Positions 8,376 through 17,387 of a stretch of DNA of 46,470 nt are shown here, in pieces. How positions within the stretch are numbered: position 1 is the stretch's first letter; each line of letters starts with the position of its first letter. Where the stretch lies: the IMG/VR virus record IMGVR_UViG_3300030389_004074, positions 1 through 46,470 of that record. The stretch is one strand, 5' to 3'. A program made the position numbers and the translations under genes. The notes under the pieces are model-generated. The model saw nothing but the letters and a program-made list of their open reading frames with translations, did no database searches and was not told the origin of the DNA. The stretch is from a virus.

Positions 8376-9593
8376 ATGGTAGATGAAGTAAAAGAGGTTC
8401 TAACGGAATACGGACAGGCTTTTGAGGAATTCAAAAAGGCTAACGACGAGAAGTTGGACCGATTAGAGAAAGGTTTAGAAGTTGATGCCAACTTGAACTC
8501 AAAGATTGAAGTCATTGAAGAAAAGATGAATTCTCTTGAGGACATAAATCAGGACATCACTCAAGCCAAGGCTCAGCAGGACAAAGTTAATGAAAAGCTA
8601 GAGAATCTAGAGACTATGTTGAAAAGACCACAGTTCGGATTGGACGGCAAGGAAATTGACGAGAAGGCTGCTGCATTTGAAGCTTACTGCAGAAAGGGCG
8701 CGCAAGGTCTAGAGGACTTTGAGAAGAAGGCACTTACTGTAAGTAACGACACAACTGGTGGATATCTAGCACCGCCCGAGTACGTGAGAGAGCTGTTGAA
8801 AACAGTAACGGAAATCTCGCCAATCAGGTCTATCGCTAGAGTCCGTTCAACTGGACAAAGAAGCGTCCAGGTTCCTAAAAGAACCGGGCAATTCGCTGCT
8901 CAATGGGTTGCTGAAACAGGAACTCGTTCTGAGACTACTGGGTACACCGTTGGACTGGAAGAGATTCCGGCTCACGAGTACTACGCATTAGTAGACATTT
9001 CCGAGCAGGACTTAGAAGACACGGTCTTTGATCTAGAGGCAGAAATGCAATCCGAGTTTGCGACTCAGTTCGCTAAAGCGGAAGGTACTGCCTTCGTATC
9101 AGGAGACGCTATCGGAAAGCCTGAGGGAATACTTACTAACGGCAGTGTTAGCTCAGTTAACTCTGGAAGCGGTACTGCTTTGACAAGTGACGGTATCATC
9201 ACTCTTGTGCACTCAATTAAATCTGAGTATTCAAGAAACGGTACTTTTATTTTCAACAGAACCACTCTAGCAGACATCAGAAAGCTAAAAGATACTGCAG
9301 GTCAGTACATCTTTCAGCCCGGCATGATGCTTACAGGCGGAGCGACTAACACAATCCTAGGCTACCCTTACGTAGAGGCTACTGACATGCCTGACGTTGC
9401 GGGTTCAGCAAAACCGATTGTGTTCGGAGACTTCCAAAGAGCATACATGATTGTTGATAGAGTCCAAATGGCAGTGCTTCGTGACGAGTACACCCAGGCT
9501 ACAACTGGTAATGTTAGATACATTGCGAGACGTAGAGTCGGTGGACAGGTCGTCCAGGCAGAAGCCATTGTTAAACAAAACATTAGCGCGTAA
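8376..9593 (+). CDS. Major capsid protein, HK97 fold
   Basis: Residues 1 to about 95 are a coiled-coil delta (scaffold) domain, expected to be removed by the protease encoded just upstream. The fold begins near residue 118 with TVSNDTTGGYLAPPEY and continues through SPIRSIARV, QWVAETGTRSET, ALVDISEQDLEDT, GDAIGKPEGIL and LGYPYVEATDMP, all landmarks of HK97-type capsids. 405 residues is typical. The ribosome binding site is GAGG nine bases before the ATG. Expected to be a very abundant late product; a terminator follows one gene downstream. Confidence 0.95.
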   Translation: MVDEVKEVLTEYGQAFEEFKKANDEKLDRLEKGLEVDANLNSKIEVIEEKMNSLEDINQDITQAKAQQDKVNEKLENLETMLKRPQFGLDGKEIDEKAAAFEAYCRKGAQGLEDFEKKALTVSNDTTGGYLAPPEYVRELLKTVTEISPIRSIARVRSTGQRSVQVPKRTGQFAAQWVAETGTRSETTGYTVGLEEIPAHEYYALVDISEQDLEDTVFDLEAEMQSEFATQFAKAEGTAFVSGDAIGKPEGILTNGSVSSVNSGSGTALTSDGIITLVHSIKSEYSRNGTFIFNRTTLADIRKLKDTAGQYIFQPGMMLTGGATNTILGYPYVEATDMPDVAGSAKPIVFGDFQRAYMIVDRVQMAVLRDEYTQATTGNVRYIARRRVGGQVVQAEAIVKQNISA

Positions 9594-9603
9594 GGAGGCA
9601 TAA

Positions 9604-10053
9604 ATGAGAGATTTAGCAAATAGTATTTCAGTAGCTCAATCTTTGGCTCCCGCTGTAAGAACTTCTGATGCTAACGGCACAGGTATTGACTTACAGGGAT
9701 TTGAAGGCGCAACTGTTGTTGTAGACACAGGTGCAGAGGGCGTAACGCTTTCTGGTTCTGTCAAAATTGATTTCAAACTGGAAGAATCATCTGATGATTC
9801 TACTTACACTGCTGTAACCTCAGCGACTGCGGTCACTGACGGGACAGTGGATTCCAACGGAATCTTTTTGACTTTGGACGACAATGCTGAAACTCCACAG
9901 GTAGCCACTATTGGTTACGTCGGAGGTTCTAGATACATCAGAGTCGTAGCAGACTTTACAGGTTCCCACTCAACTGGGACTCCGGTCGCTGCTTCTGTGA
10001 TTAAGTCACACCCAAGACACAACACAGATGCGGACTCAAGCTCTACTGTGTAA
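9604..10053 (+). CDS. Probable head accessory/decoration protein
   Basis: 149 residues, rich in Thr, Ser, Val and Gly with predicted beta strands (GATVVVDTGAEG, VKIDFKLEESSDDSTYTAV, SRYIRVVADF). Proteins of this type and place, immediately after the capsid gene with AAGGAGG in front and before a terminator, are often decoration or head-completion proteins. The role is inferred from position. No membrane segment or catalytic motif. Confidence 0.65.
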   Translation: MRDLANSISVAQSLAPAVRTSDANGTGIDLQGFEGATVVVDTGAEGVTLSGSVKIDFKLEESSDDSTYTAVTSATAVTDGTVDSNGIFLTLDDNAETPQVATIGYVGGSRYIRVVADFTGSHSTGTPVAASVIKSHPRHNTDADSSSTV

Positions 10054-10059
10054 TTAAAC

Positions 10060-10094
10060 AAAGCTGGGGTGGGTATATGCCCGCCCCGCTTTTT
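10060..10094 (+). terminator. Rho-independent terminator after the capsid genes
   Basis: AAAGC/GCTTT, GGGG/CCCC and GGG/CCC pair around an ATAT loop, with one bulged T and two G-T wobbles, followed by five T. This is a strong intrinsic terminator, placed to limit read-through from the highly expressed capsid gene. Confidence 0.9.
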
Positions 10095-10106
10095 AAGAGG
10101 TAAAAC

Positions 10107-10466
10107 ATGGCAAAGAAAACATACAAGCAGATAGTTCCGAAACCAGCGGCGGCAAACGAACTAGGAACGGACACTAGGCTATACTTAGCAGACGAGATCG
10201 TCACAGTTGACGAAGACGACTGGCAAGACTCAATTATGAAGTCATTCGTAGAGAATGGCTGGGCTCAGGAAGTCAAAATGGACGACGTAACCGATCTAGA
10301 GACCGGAGAGCCGGTAAGGGCTAGAAACGACAAAGGCCACTACGTGGCGGACGACCCTTCTACCCCGGACGTAAACGAGGCTTACGAAGGCGGAAAGGCG
10401 CCGAAGAAGAAGACAACAAAGAAGACCACAGCCAAAAAAACAACTAAAAAGGCGACAAAAAAATAG
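10107..10466 (+). CDS. Hypothetical protein with Lys/Thr-rich repetitive tail
   Basis: Unrecognised 119-residue protein. The first 85 residues are acidic and soluble; the last 25 are an almost pure Lys/Thr/Ala repeat (units of KKTT), likely disordered and able to bind nucleic acid or acidic surfaces. It follows the terminator behind AAGAGGT. Probably a minor head or head-proximal protein, judged only from its place. Confidence 0.65.
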   Translation: MAKKTYKQIVPKPAAANELGTDTRLYLADEIVTVDEDDWQDSIMKSFVENGWAQEVKMDDVTDLETGEPVRARNDKGHYVADDPSTPDVNEAYEGGKAPKKKTTKKTTAKKTTKKATKK

Positions 10467-10467
10467 G

Positions 10468-10521
10468 CTCATCTGATAAGATGAGTTGAGCAGAGGCTCA
10501 AGGATAAATGGTAGACACCAT
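10468..10521 (+). promoter_or_regulatory. Three adjacent perfect hairpins in the fibre-operon leader
   Basis: Three stem-loops with four-base loops stand nearly end to end between two genes: CTCATCT-GATA-AGATGAG (10468-10485), TTGAGC-AGAG-GCTCAA (10486-10501) and ATGGT-AGAC-ACCAT (10508-10521). Stems are 7, 6 and 5 pairs with no mismatches. No T-run follows, so they are not ordinary terminators. They lie 27-80 bases before the next start codon and could be an mRNA processing or stability element. Confidence 0.55.
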
Positions 10522-10547
10522 GCTTAACTTAGTAAAAGGAATTTTAT

Positions 10548-10901
10548 ATGGCGGCAGGGTTTCATCATTTCATAATAGAGCAAGGGGCGACTTTCGGGCG
10601 CACTCTTACACTAAAGGACAGCAGCGACAGTCTAGTGAACCTGACTGGATACAGTGCTGCCGAAATGGACCTTCGCTACAACGCGGACGATAGTGCCGAA
10701 GTTCTAACACTTACAGTAGCAAACTCAAGAATTACGCTAGGTGGAGCGGCAGGGACTGTAGTTCTCACAATAACGGCATCTGACACAGCTTCTATGAGCG
10801 TGGGCGACGGGGTCTACGACATCAAGCTAACAGCAGGCGACGGTACGGTTTCTAGAATCATGGAGGGCACCTTCTCAGTAAGGGGCAGCGTGAGCAGATA
10901 A
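10548..10901 (+). CDS. Probable tail fibre-associated structural protein
   Basis: 117 residues with the pattern FIIEQGATFGRTLTLKD, LVNLTGYSAAEMDLRY and a Gly/Thr-rich beta C-terminus. Small proteins with QGA-x-F and LTGY-x-A motifs lie next to baseplate or fibre genes in many phages and may join the fibre to the virion. AAAGGA precedes the ATG. It shares its final A with the next ATG, so it is coupled to the giant fibre gene. Confidence 0.65.
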   Translation: MAAGFHHFIIEQGATFGRTLTLKDSSDSLVNLTGYSAAEMDLRYNADDSAEVLTLTVANSRITLGGAAGTVVLTITASDTASMSVGDGVYDIKLTAGDGTVSRIMEGTFSVRGSVSR

Positions 10902-13900
10902 TGGCAGTAAGCAAGATCACAGTCTCCGACGTAAGCGCCGTAAACACTATAACCGTATCGGATACGAACCAAATATCGGTAGTTACTGTAGGGATTCAGG
11001 GTCCGGGCGGACCAAACGCAATTCTTGGTCGTTCAATCAGAGAAGGTTACACTGCAGGTTCAAGCGATAACGGGGCAGGTATTATTTATGACCATGCCAA
11101 CGTTAGGTGGCTCTCAACGGTAGATTCTGACGCTTCAAGTCTTAACTTTAAGATACCGAACCTAACTTTCCTATCGGGTCAGACAGTAACTTCAATTCTT
11201 GATGAAGATAACATGGGCAGTAATAGTGCTACAGCACTTGCAACCCAACAATCAATCAAAGCGTATGTAGATGCCGAACTTACTTCACAAGATTTAGACT
11301 TTCAAGGGGATAGCGGAGGAGCTCTCTCAATAGACCTAGACTCGGAGACACTAGACATAGCGGGCGGAACCGGGATAGACACTAGCGGTTCAGGGAACAC
11401 TCTCACAGTAGCGATAGACAGCACGGTAGCGACCCTTACAGGGATTCAGACACTCACCAACAAGACTCTTACAAGTCCGGTCCTAAATTCGGTAGACATA
11501 AACGGAGGCGACATAGACTCCGCAACCACAATAAACAAGTCTCCGGTTATAACCCTAGGCGGAGACCTCTCGGGCTCCGTTACCTTAACAGAACTAGGAA
11601 ACGGAACGCTAACTGCAACAATAGTAGCGAACGCTGTAGCCTTAGGCACAGATACCACCGGAAACTACGTATCCACGATTTCTGCTGGAGAAGGAATAGA
11701 CGTAAGCGGCTCAGGCTCGGAGACCGCAACTGTAACTATATCGGCGGAAGACGCGACCGATTCTAACAAGGGCATAGCCTCCTTTGATTCAACAGACTTT
11801 GCGGTCAGTTCAGGCGCCGTAACATTGGTGCCAGAAAGAATCCAAGACCTAGTAGGCGCAATGGTGTCCAGCAACACGGAGAGCGGAATCTCTGTTACTT
11901 ACCAAGATAGCGACGGAACACTTGATTTCAACGCAGACGACTTCACTATATCCCTTGCAGGAGATTTATCTGGAAGCGTAACCATTTCCGATTTGGCGAG
12001 CGCTTCGTTGACTGCCACGATAGTTGCCAACTCCATAGCACTGGGAACTGACACAACGGGCAACTACGTTTCCGAGATTTCCGCAGGGGAAGGGATAGAT
12101 GTCTCCGGGAGCGGCTCTGAAACGGCAACCGTAACAATATCCGCAGAGGACGCTACGGCAAGCAATAAGGGTATCGCGAGTTTTGACTCTACAGACTTTA
12201 CAGTCTCTAGCGGCGCAGTAACGGTGAATGCAGAGAGAGTTCAGGATATTGTGGGGGCAATGGTCGGCTCAAACACAGAATCGGGCATATCAGTGACCTA
12301 TGAGGACTCCGACGGCACACTGGACTTCAACGTAGCAGACCCGGTAATCACTCTAAGCGGTGACGTATCCGGAAGCGCTACCATGACCAACCTAGGAGAC
12401 GTGACTATCTCCACGACCGTGCAGGCTAACTCTGTAGCTTTAGGGACCGACACTACCGGGAACTACGTACAGGACATAAGCGCCGGTGAGGGTATTGACG
12501 TATCTGGGAGCGGTAGCGAGACAGCCTCGGTTACTATAAGCGCGGAAGATGCTACAGACTCCAACAAAGGTATAGCTAGTTTTGACAGTACGGACTTCAC
12601 AGTAAGCTCAGGAGACGTAACTCTGAATGCCGAAAGGGTCCAAGATATCATCGGTGCAATGCTTTCAAGCAACACGGAAAACGGTATTTCAGTTACGTAT
12701 CAAGATTCAGACGGAACAATAGACTTTGACGTTAACGACCCTACGCTCACTTTCACGGGAGACGTCACGGGCTCCGGAACTATAACCGATCTTGGCAACA
12801 CCTCTATAGCACTGACGGTAGCCGCCAACAGCGTAGCTCTAGGCACGGACACTACCGGAAACTACGTTGCAACGATAGCGGACGCGGGCAACTCTAGGAT
12901 AACGGTCGCTAACTCAGGCAGCGAAACCGCAGCGGTTACTCTAGACATAGCGGACGATGCTATAGGTACAGATCAGATAGCAAATAATGCAGTGACACTC
13001 GGAACGCAATCTACCGGGAACTACGTAGCTACAGTAGCGGGAACAACCAACGAGATAGAAGTATCCGGGAGCGGCAGCGAGACAGCGGCTGTAACTATAG
13101 GGCTGCCCGACGACGTAACAATAGGAAACAACCTGGTAGTGACAGGCAACTTGACCGTAAACGGCACGACCACAACGATAAACACTACTAACCTGGACGT
13201 TGAGGACTCCACGATAAGATTCGCGAAGAACGCCACGACCCTTTCGGCTACTAACGGCGCTGGACTGGAATTCGGAGGCAGCTCAAGCAAGCCTACTATT
13301 CTCTGGAACAACTCGGACGGAAGGCTGGTAGCAAACAAAGTATTTGCTGCTACTAGCTTCGTAGGTGACGTAGCCGGGAACGCGACGACTGCCACGGCCT
13401 TAGAGACTGCGAGAACCATACACGGCGTTTCCTTTGACGGTTCGGCGAACATTGACCTGACCGAAGTGGTGCAAGACACTGTGGGCGCCATGTTCAGTTC
13501 TAACACTGAGACCGGAATCACAGCTACTTACCAAGACTCTGACGGCACGCTTGACCTAGTAATAGGTTCAGGAGACATAACCAACGCCATGCTCGCGGGC
13601 TCAATAGCTAACGATAAGCTAAGCAACTCCGCGATAACAGTTTCGGACGGAAGCAACTCAACAGCAACCTCTTTAGGAGGCACGATTACCTTCTCCGGAA
13701 CTTCAAACGAGGTAGAAGTAGCAGAGAGCTCCGGGACCATTACGGTAGGTCTGCCAAGCAGCGTAGACATAACAACCGATCTAAGCGTGAGCAACGTAGA
13801 CATAGCAACTGGCTCTATAGTCCTGAAAAACTCAGGCTCAAAGTCCAAAATAGATTTCTACTGCGAATCCTCTAATGCACACTATACGAGACTTGAAGCG

Positions 13901-16900
13901 GCAGCACATGCCTCGTACAGCGGAAACGTGACAGTCACACTACCGACCACCACCGGGACTTTAGCCCTCACTTCAAGCAACATTACTGGTAACGCTGCAA
14001 CCGCGACGGCCTTGCAGAACGCTAGGACTATTCATGGGGTCTCGTTTGACGGAACAGCGAACATAGATTTATCAGAGGTAATACAGGATACGGTCGGGGC
14101 GATGTTCTCTAGCAACACGGAGACAGGCATTGCTGCTAGTTATGAGGACGGTGACGGGACAATTGACTTGGTCATAGGCTCCGGTGTAATCACGAATGCG
14201 ATGCTTGCCGGGTCTATTTCAAACGACAAGCTCGCGGGGTCCATAGCGAACAGCAAGCTTGCGAACTCATCTATCACCGTAACGGACGGCAGTAACTCAA
14301 CCGCCACTGCTTTGGGCGGAACAATTACTTTCACGGCAGGCGAAGGTGTAGATGTCACAGAGTCTTCCGGGACAATCACAATCGCGGGAGAGGACGCAAC
14401 TTCAAGCAACAAGGGTATAGCCTCCTTCACAGGCGACTTTTCAGTATCTAGCGGTGCAGTATCATTAGGTGCCTCCGGGGTCTCAGCGGCGAGCTATGGC
14501 TCTGCTACGGCTATCCCGGTACTGGCTATAGACGCAAAGGGCAGAGTTACGTCTGCGAGTACGGCAAACATCTCTACTAGCTTCACGCTTTCCGACGGGA
14601 GCAACACCCAGACAGTCGCGGGCGGCGACACACTCACAGTTGCTGGCACGAGTAACGAGGTAGATGTCGCAGTTAGCGCAACTGATACACTAACCATAGG
14701 TCTTCCTAATGACGTTACAGTTTCAAACAATCTTACTGTCTCCGGGAACTTGGTCGTAACAGGAACAACAACACAGACCGGTTCAGTGGTAACGGACAAC
14801 AACTTCACGGGTCTTGCCAACGCTAATACCGGGAACAGCACTGACTTCGGATTCTACGGGAAGTACGTAGAGTCTAGCACTACAAAGTACGCGGGTATCT
14901 TCTACGACGCCTCCACCGACAATACTTTCAGGTTGTTCGTAGACACGCAGACTGTCCCCTCTACTACGGTTAACACTGGGGCTACAGGTTATGCGGCAGG
15001 TAATCTGGTAATAGGCGCACTTACTACTTCTGGAATTACTATTGGCAGTACTGCTGTAACTTCCACTGCGGCAGAGCTCAATATCTTAGACGGGGTAACT
15101 TCAACTGCGGCAGAACTAAATATCCTTGACGGAGTTACCTCTACAACAGCCGAGTTGAATATTCTTGACGGGGTAACGGCAACTGCCACAGAACTTAACA
15201 TCATGGACGGTAACACAAGTGCAAGTTCCACTACATTAGCTGATGCAGATAGATTGGTCGTGAATGATAACGGCACCATGAAACAAGTTGCCCTTACTGA
15301 TTTAGAAACTTATGTAGAAAGTGCTATAGATACTTTAGCTAACTTAACTGCTGTAGGCGCAGGAGGGCAAACTCTAGCTGTAACAGGAAATCAAACTTTA
15401 AGTGGTAATTTAACTGTTAATACTAATTCTTTCAAAGTAGATGCTTCAAATACCAGAATAGGTATTGGACAAGCCACACCAACAGTAGCTATAGACGCAG
15501 GCTCCAAGACCGATGCGATCTTACTTCCCAAAGGCACAACAGCACAAAGACCTACAGGTGCGGCAGGCCAGTTCAGGTACAACACAACACTAGGAAAGTT
15601 TGAGGGCTACACCTCGGAATGGGGCGAGATCGGCGGTGGTACTAGCACTAACACCTTTCAGGTGAATACTTACACAGGTGACGGAAGCACTACTGCCTTT
15701 ACCCTCTCCCAGGCTCCAGACAGCGAGGACAACATCATAGCCTTCATAGAGGGTGTGTATCAAAATCCGAATGATTTTATTCTGAATGGCACAACACTAA
15801 CCTTTGACGTAGCGCCCGCAAACGGCAGAAAGATAGTCGTCTACCACGTGAAAGGCGCGGTGGCGGGACAGAACCTCACGATCTCCACAATGACCGGTGA
15901 CGGCTCAGACACAACGCTTACGTTATCCATAGACCCGATTTCAGAGAACAACGTTCAGGTTTACATAGACGGTGTCTACCAGAACAAAGACACGTTCAGT
16001 GTCTCAGGGACCACCCTTACTTTCTCAGAGGCACCGCCAAACGGCTCTAAAGTAGAGGCCATGACTCTTACCCAGACCGACATCAATACCGCCACAATCC
16101 TTACCGATGCAGACGGAGATACCAAAGTTCAGGTAGAAGAAAGCTCAGATGAGGACAAGATAAGGTTTGATACAGGCGGAACGGAACGCATGGTTATTGA
16201 CTCTACAGGTGTTGGAATAGGACAAGTACCGACAAGAGATTTATCTTTACATGCAGGTGACGCTAGTAGTGTGTTTGCTCATTTTACTAATACGGATACA
16301 GGCACAACATCAAGTGACGGTGTAATTATTGGTTTAGGATCTTCAGAAGATTTAGTTATAAATAATCAAGAATCTAGCAAAAACATTATTATTGAAAACG
16401 GCGGCTCAGAGAGGATGCGTATTGATTCTTCAGGACGAGCAATGATTGGTACAACCGATGCAGGTTATCCTGATTATGGCGATAGCTTAACTCTTGGCGA
16501 TGTTGACGGCGGCGGCGGTAACTCTGGAATGACCATAAGAAGTGGCACATCAAGTTATGGTACTTTTTATTTTTCTGATGATACAGGAACAGCAGCAGGC
16601 ACTTACGCAGGAAAAATGCAATACAACCATAGTAATAATTCTTTGATATTTGCGACTAATAGCGTTGATAGATTCACTATAGACTCTTCTGGCAACGCTG
16701 TTTTTTCTGGCGCTACCATAACAGTTGGTGACGGTCATACTTTCGGCAACGGTGGAGGAGATAATCTACATATAGAAACAAGTGCAGGCGAAAACTTAGT
16801 TTTCAATGCAGCAGGTGGTATTACAGTTTTTCAAGGCGGTGGAACAGAAAATGCAAGAATTGATTCTACAGGTGCTTTGTTAGTAGGAACAACAAGTCAG

Positions 16901-17386
16901 ATAACAGCAAGCACAGAGGAATGCGTTCACATAAAAAATGGGGACGGAGCAGGGCAACTATTCCTTGATAATACTAGAAGTAGTGGAAGTCAATACATGG
17001 TTCAAATTCACAGATTAGGAACAAGAGTTGGCTCTATACAAACAACAACAACGACAACATCTTATCTTACAACTTCTGATTATAGAGTAAAAGAAAATGT
17101 TGATTATGAATTTAACGCTTTAGAAAGAGTAGCACAACTGAAACCTGCAAGGTTCAATTTTATAAAAGAACCTGATCTAATAGTTGATGGATTTTTAGCA
17201 CATGAGGTTTCTCCTGTAGTGCCACAAGCGGTAAGCGGAGAAAAAGATGCTGTTGATGAGGAAGGTAATCCTGATTTACAAGGTTTAGACCACAGTAAAT
17301 TAGTACCTTTACTCACAAAAGCAATACAAGAACAACAAGAACAGATAGAAGCAATGAAAAAAGAAATAGAGGAGTTAAAAGGATAA
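10901..17386 (+). CDS. Giant modular tail fibre with C-terminal S74 chaperone domain
   Basis: 2161 residues, low in Cys and very rich in Ser, Thr, Gly, Asn and Asp. In order: a short N-terminal segment with GIQGPGG; LATQQSIKAYVDAE near residue 120; four long repeats of about 132 residues (roughly 245-700) containing LGTDTTGNYV; a second repeat pair with ARTIHGVSFDG (roughly 845-1150); four 14-residue AELNILDGVT units (about 1388-1435); two strand-rich repeats with GDGSTTAFTLSQAP and DGVYQN; several VGIG-type modules; and a terminal peptidase S74 intramolecular chaperone starting at SDYRVKEN (residue 2059), expected to trimerise the fibre and cut itself off at that Ser. It binds the host surface. 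Base composition turns visibly AT-rich after about 16200, suggesting a swapped distal part. Confidence 0.9.
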   Translation: MAVSKITVSDVSAVNTITVSDTNQISVVTVGIQGPGGPNAILGRSIREGYTAGSSDNGAGIIYDHANVRWLSTVDSDASSLNFKIPNLTFLSGQTVTSILDEDNMGSNSATALATQQSIKAYVDAELTSQDLDFQGDSGGALSIDLDSETLDIAGGTGIDTSGSGNTLTVAIDSTVATLTGIQTLTNKTLTSPVLNSVDINGGDIDSATTINKSPVITLGGDLSGSVTLTELGNGTLTATIVANAVALGTDTTGNYVSTISAGEGIDVSGSGSETATVTISAEDATDSNKGIASFDSTDFAVSSGAVTLVPERIQDLVGAMVSSNTESGISVTYQDSDGTLDFNADDFTISLAGDLSGSVTISDLASASLTATIVANSIALGTDTTGNYVSEISAGEGIDVSGSGSETATVTISAEDATASNKGIASFDSTDFTVSSGAVTVNAERVQDIVGAMVGSNTESGISVTYEDSDGTLDFNVADPVITLSGDVSGSATMTNLGDVTISTTVQANSVALGTDTTGNYVQDISAGEGIDVSGSGSETASVTISAEDATDSNKGIASFDSTDFTVSSGDVTLNAERVQDIIGAMLSSNTENGISVTYQDSDGTIDFDVNDPTLTFTGDVTGSGTITDLGNTSIALTVAANSVALGTDTTGNYVATIADAGNSRITVANSGSETAAVTLDIADDAIGTDQIANNAVTLGTQSTGNYVATVAGTTNEIEVSGSGSETAAVTIGLPDDVTIGNNLVVTGNLTVNGTTTTINTTNLDVEDSTIRFAKNATTLSATNGAGLEFGGSSSKPTILWNNSDGRLVANKVFAATSFVGDVAGNATTATALETARTIHGVSFDGSANIDLTEVVQDTVGAMFSSNTETGITATYQDSDGTLDLVIGSGDITNAMLAGSIANDKLSNSAITVSDGSNSTATSLGGTITFSGTSNEVEVAESSGTITVGLPSSVDITTDLSVSNVDIATGSIVLKNSGSKSKIDFYCESSNAHYTRLEAAAHASYSGNVTVTLPTTTGTLALTSSNITGNAATATALQNARTIHGVSFDGTANIDLSEVIQDTVGAMFSSNTETGIAASYEDGDGTIDLVIGSGVITNAMLAGSISNDKLAGSIANSKLANSSITVTDGSNSTATALGGTITFTAGEGVDVTESSGTITIAGEDATSSNKGIASFTGDFSVSSGAVSLGASGVSAASYGSATAIPVLAIDAKGRVTSASTANISTSFTLSDGSNTQTVAGGDTLTVAGTSNEVDVAVSATDTLTIGLPNDVTVSNNLTVSGNLVVTGTTTQTGSVVTDNNFTGLANANTGNSTDFGFYGKYVESSTTKYAGIFYDASTDNTFRLFVDTQTVPSTTVNTGATGYAAGNLVIGALTTSGITIGSTAVTSTAAELNILDGVTSTAAELNILDGVTSTTAELNILDGVTATATELNIMDGNTSASSTTLADADRLVVNDNGTMKQVALTDLETYVESAIDTLANLTAVGAGGQTLAVTGNQTLSGNLTVNTNSFKVDASNTRIGIGQATPTVAIDAGSKTDAILLPKGTTAQRPTGAAGQFRYNTTLGKFEGYTSEWGEIGGGTSTNTFQVNTYTGDGSTTAFTLSQAPDSEDNIIAFIEGVYQNPNDFILNGTTLTFDVAPANGRKIVVYHVKGAVAGQNLTISTMTGDGSDTTLTLSIDPISENNVQVYIDGVYQNKDTFSVSGTTLTFSEAPPNGSKVEAMTLTQTDINTATILTDADGDTKVQVEESSDEDKIRFDTGGTERMVIDSTGVGIGQVPTRDLSLHAGDASSVFAHFTNTDTGTTSSDGVIIGLGSSEDLVINNQESSKNIIIENGGSERMRIDSSGRAMIGTTDAGYPDYGDSLTLGDVDGGGGNSGMTIRSGTSSYGTFYFSDDTGTAAGTYAGKMQYNHSNNSLIFATNSVDRFTIDSSGNAVFSGATITVGDGHTFGNGGGDNLHIETSAGENLVFNAAGGITVFQGGGTENARIDSTGALLVGTTSQITASTEECVHIKNGDGAGQLFLDNTRSSGSQYMVQIHRLGTRVGSIQTTTTTTSYLTTSDYRVKENVDYEFNALERVAQLKPARFNFIKEPDLIVDGFLAHEVSPVVPQAVSGEKDAVDEEGNPDLQGLDHSKLVPLLTKAIQEQQEQIEAMKKEIEELKG
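11638..12950 (+). repeat. Four protein-level tandem repeats of about 132 codons in the giant fibre gene
   Basis: LGTDTTGNYV recurs at about 11640, 12040, 12440 and 12835, spacing close to 400 bases. Between copies a 40-residue block (SAGEGIDVSGSG through FDSTDF) is nearly invariant in protein in the first three copies, yet synonymous positions differ at most codons, including Ser switching between TCN and AGY. The repeat is thus conserved in protein and scrambled in DNA. Confidence 0.85.
15055..15215 (+). repeat. Four short tandem AELNILDGVT repeats
   Basis: Four consecutive 14-residue units (TSTAAELNILDGV with small changes, the last ending NIMDGN) are encoded in 42-base steps. This motif is common in phage fibre shafts. 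The four DNA copies again differ at many synonymous positions. Confidence 0.85.
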
Positions 17387-17387
17387 T

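Noticed and set aside
10508-10693. A 61-codon reading frame before the 10548 gene
   Set aside because: Its start lies in the third leader hairpin, it overlaps a better gene in another frame, and its composition is not protein-like.
11638-15215. CRISPR array or diversity-generating retroelement signature in the repeats
   Set aside because: Repeats are in-frame coding units with synonymous changes; there are no spacers, no reverse transcriptase gene and no adenine-specific variation.
12463-15585. Long minus-strand frames opposite the giant fibre
   Set aside because: They mirror the repetitive plus-strand coding, lack ribosome binding sites and read as Val/Ser/Pro-rich shadows.
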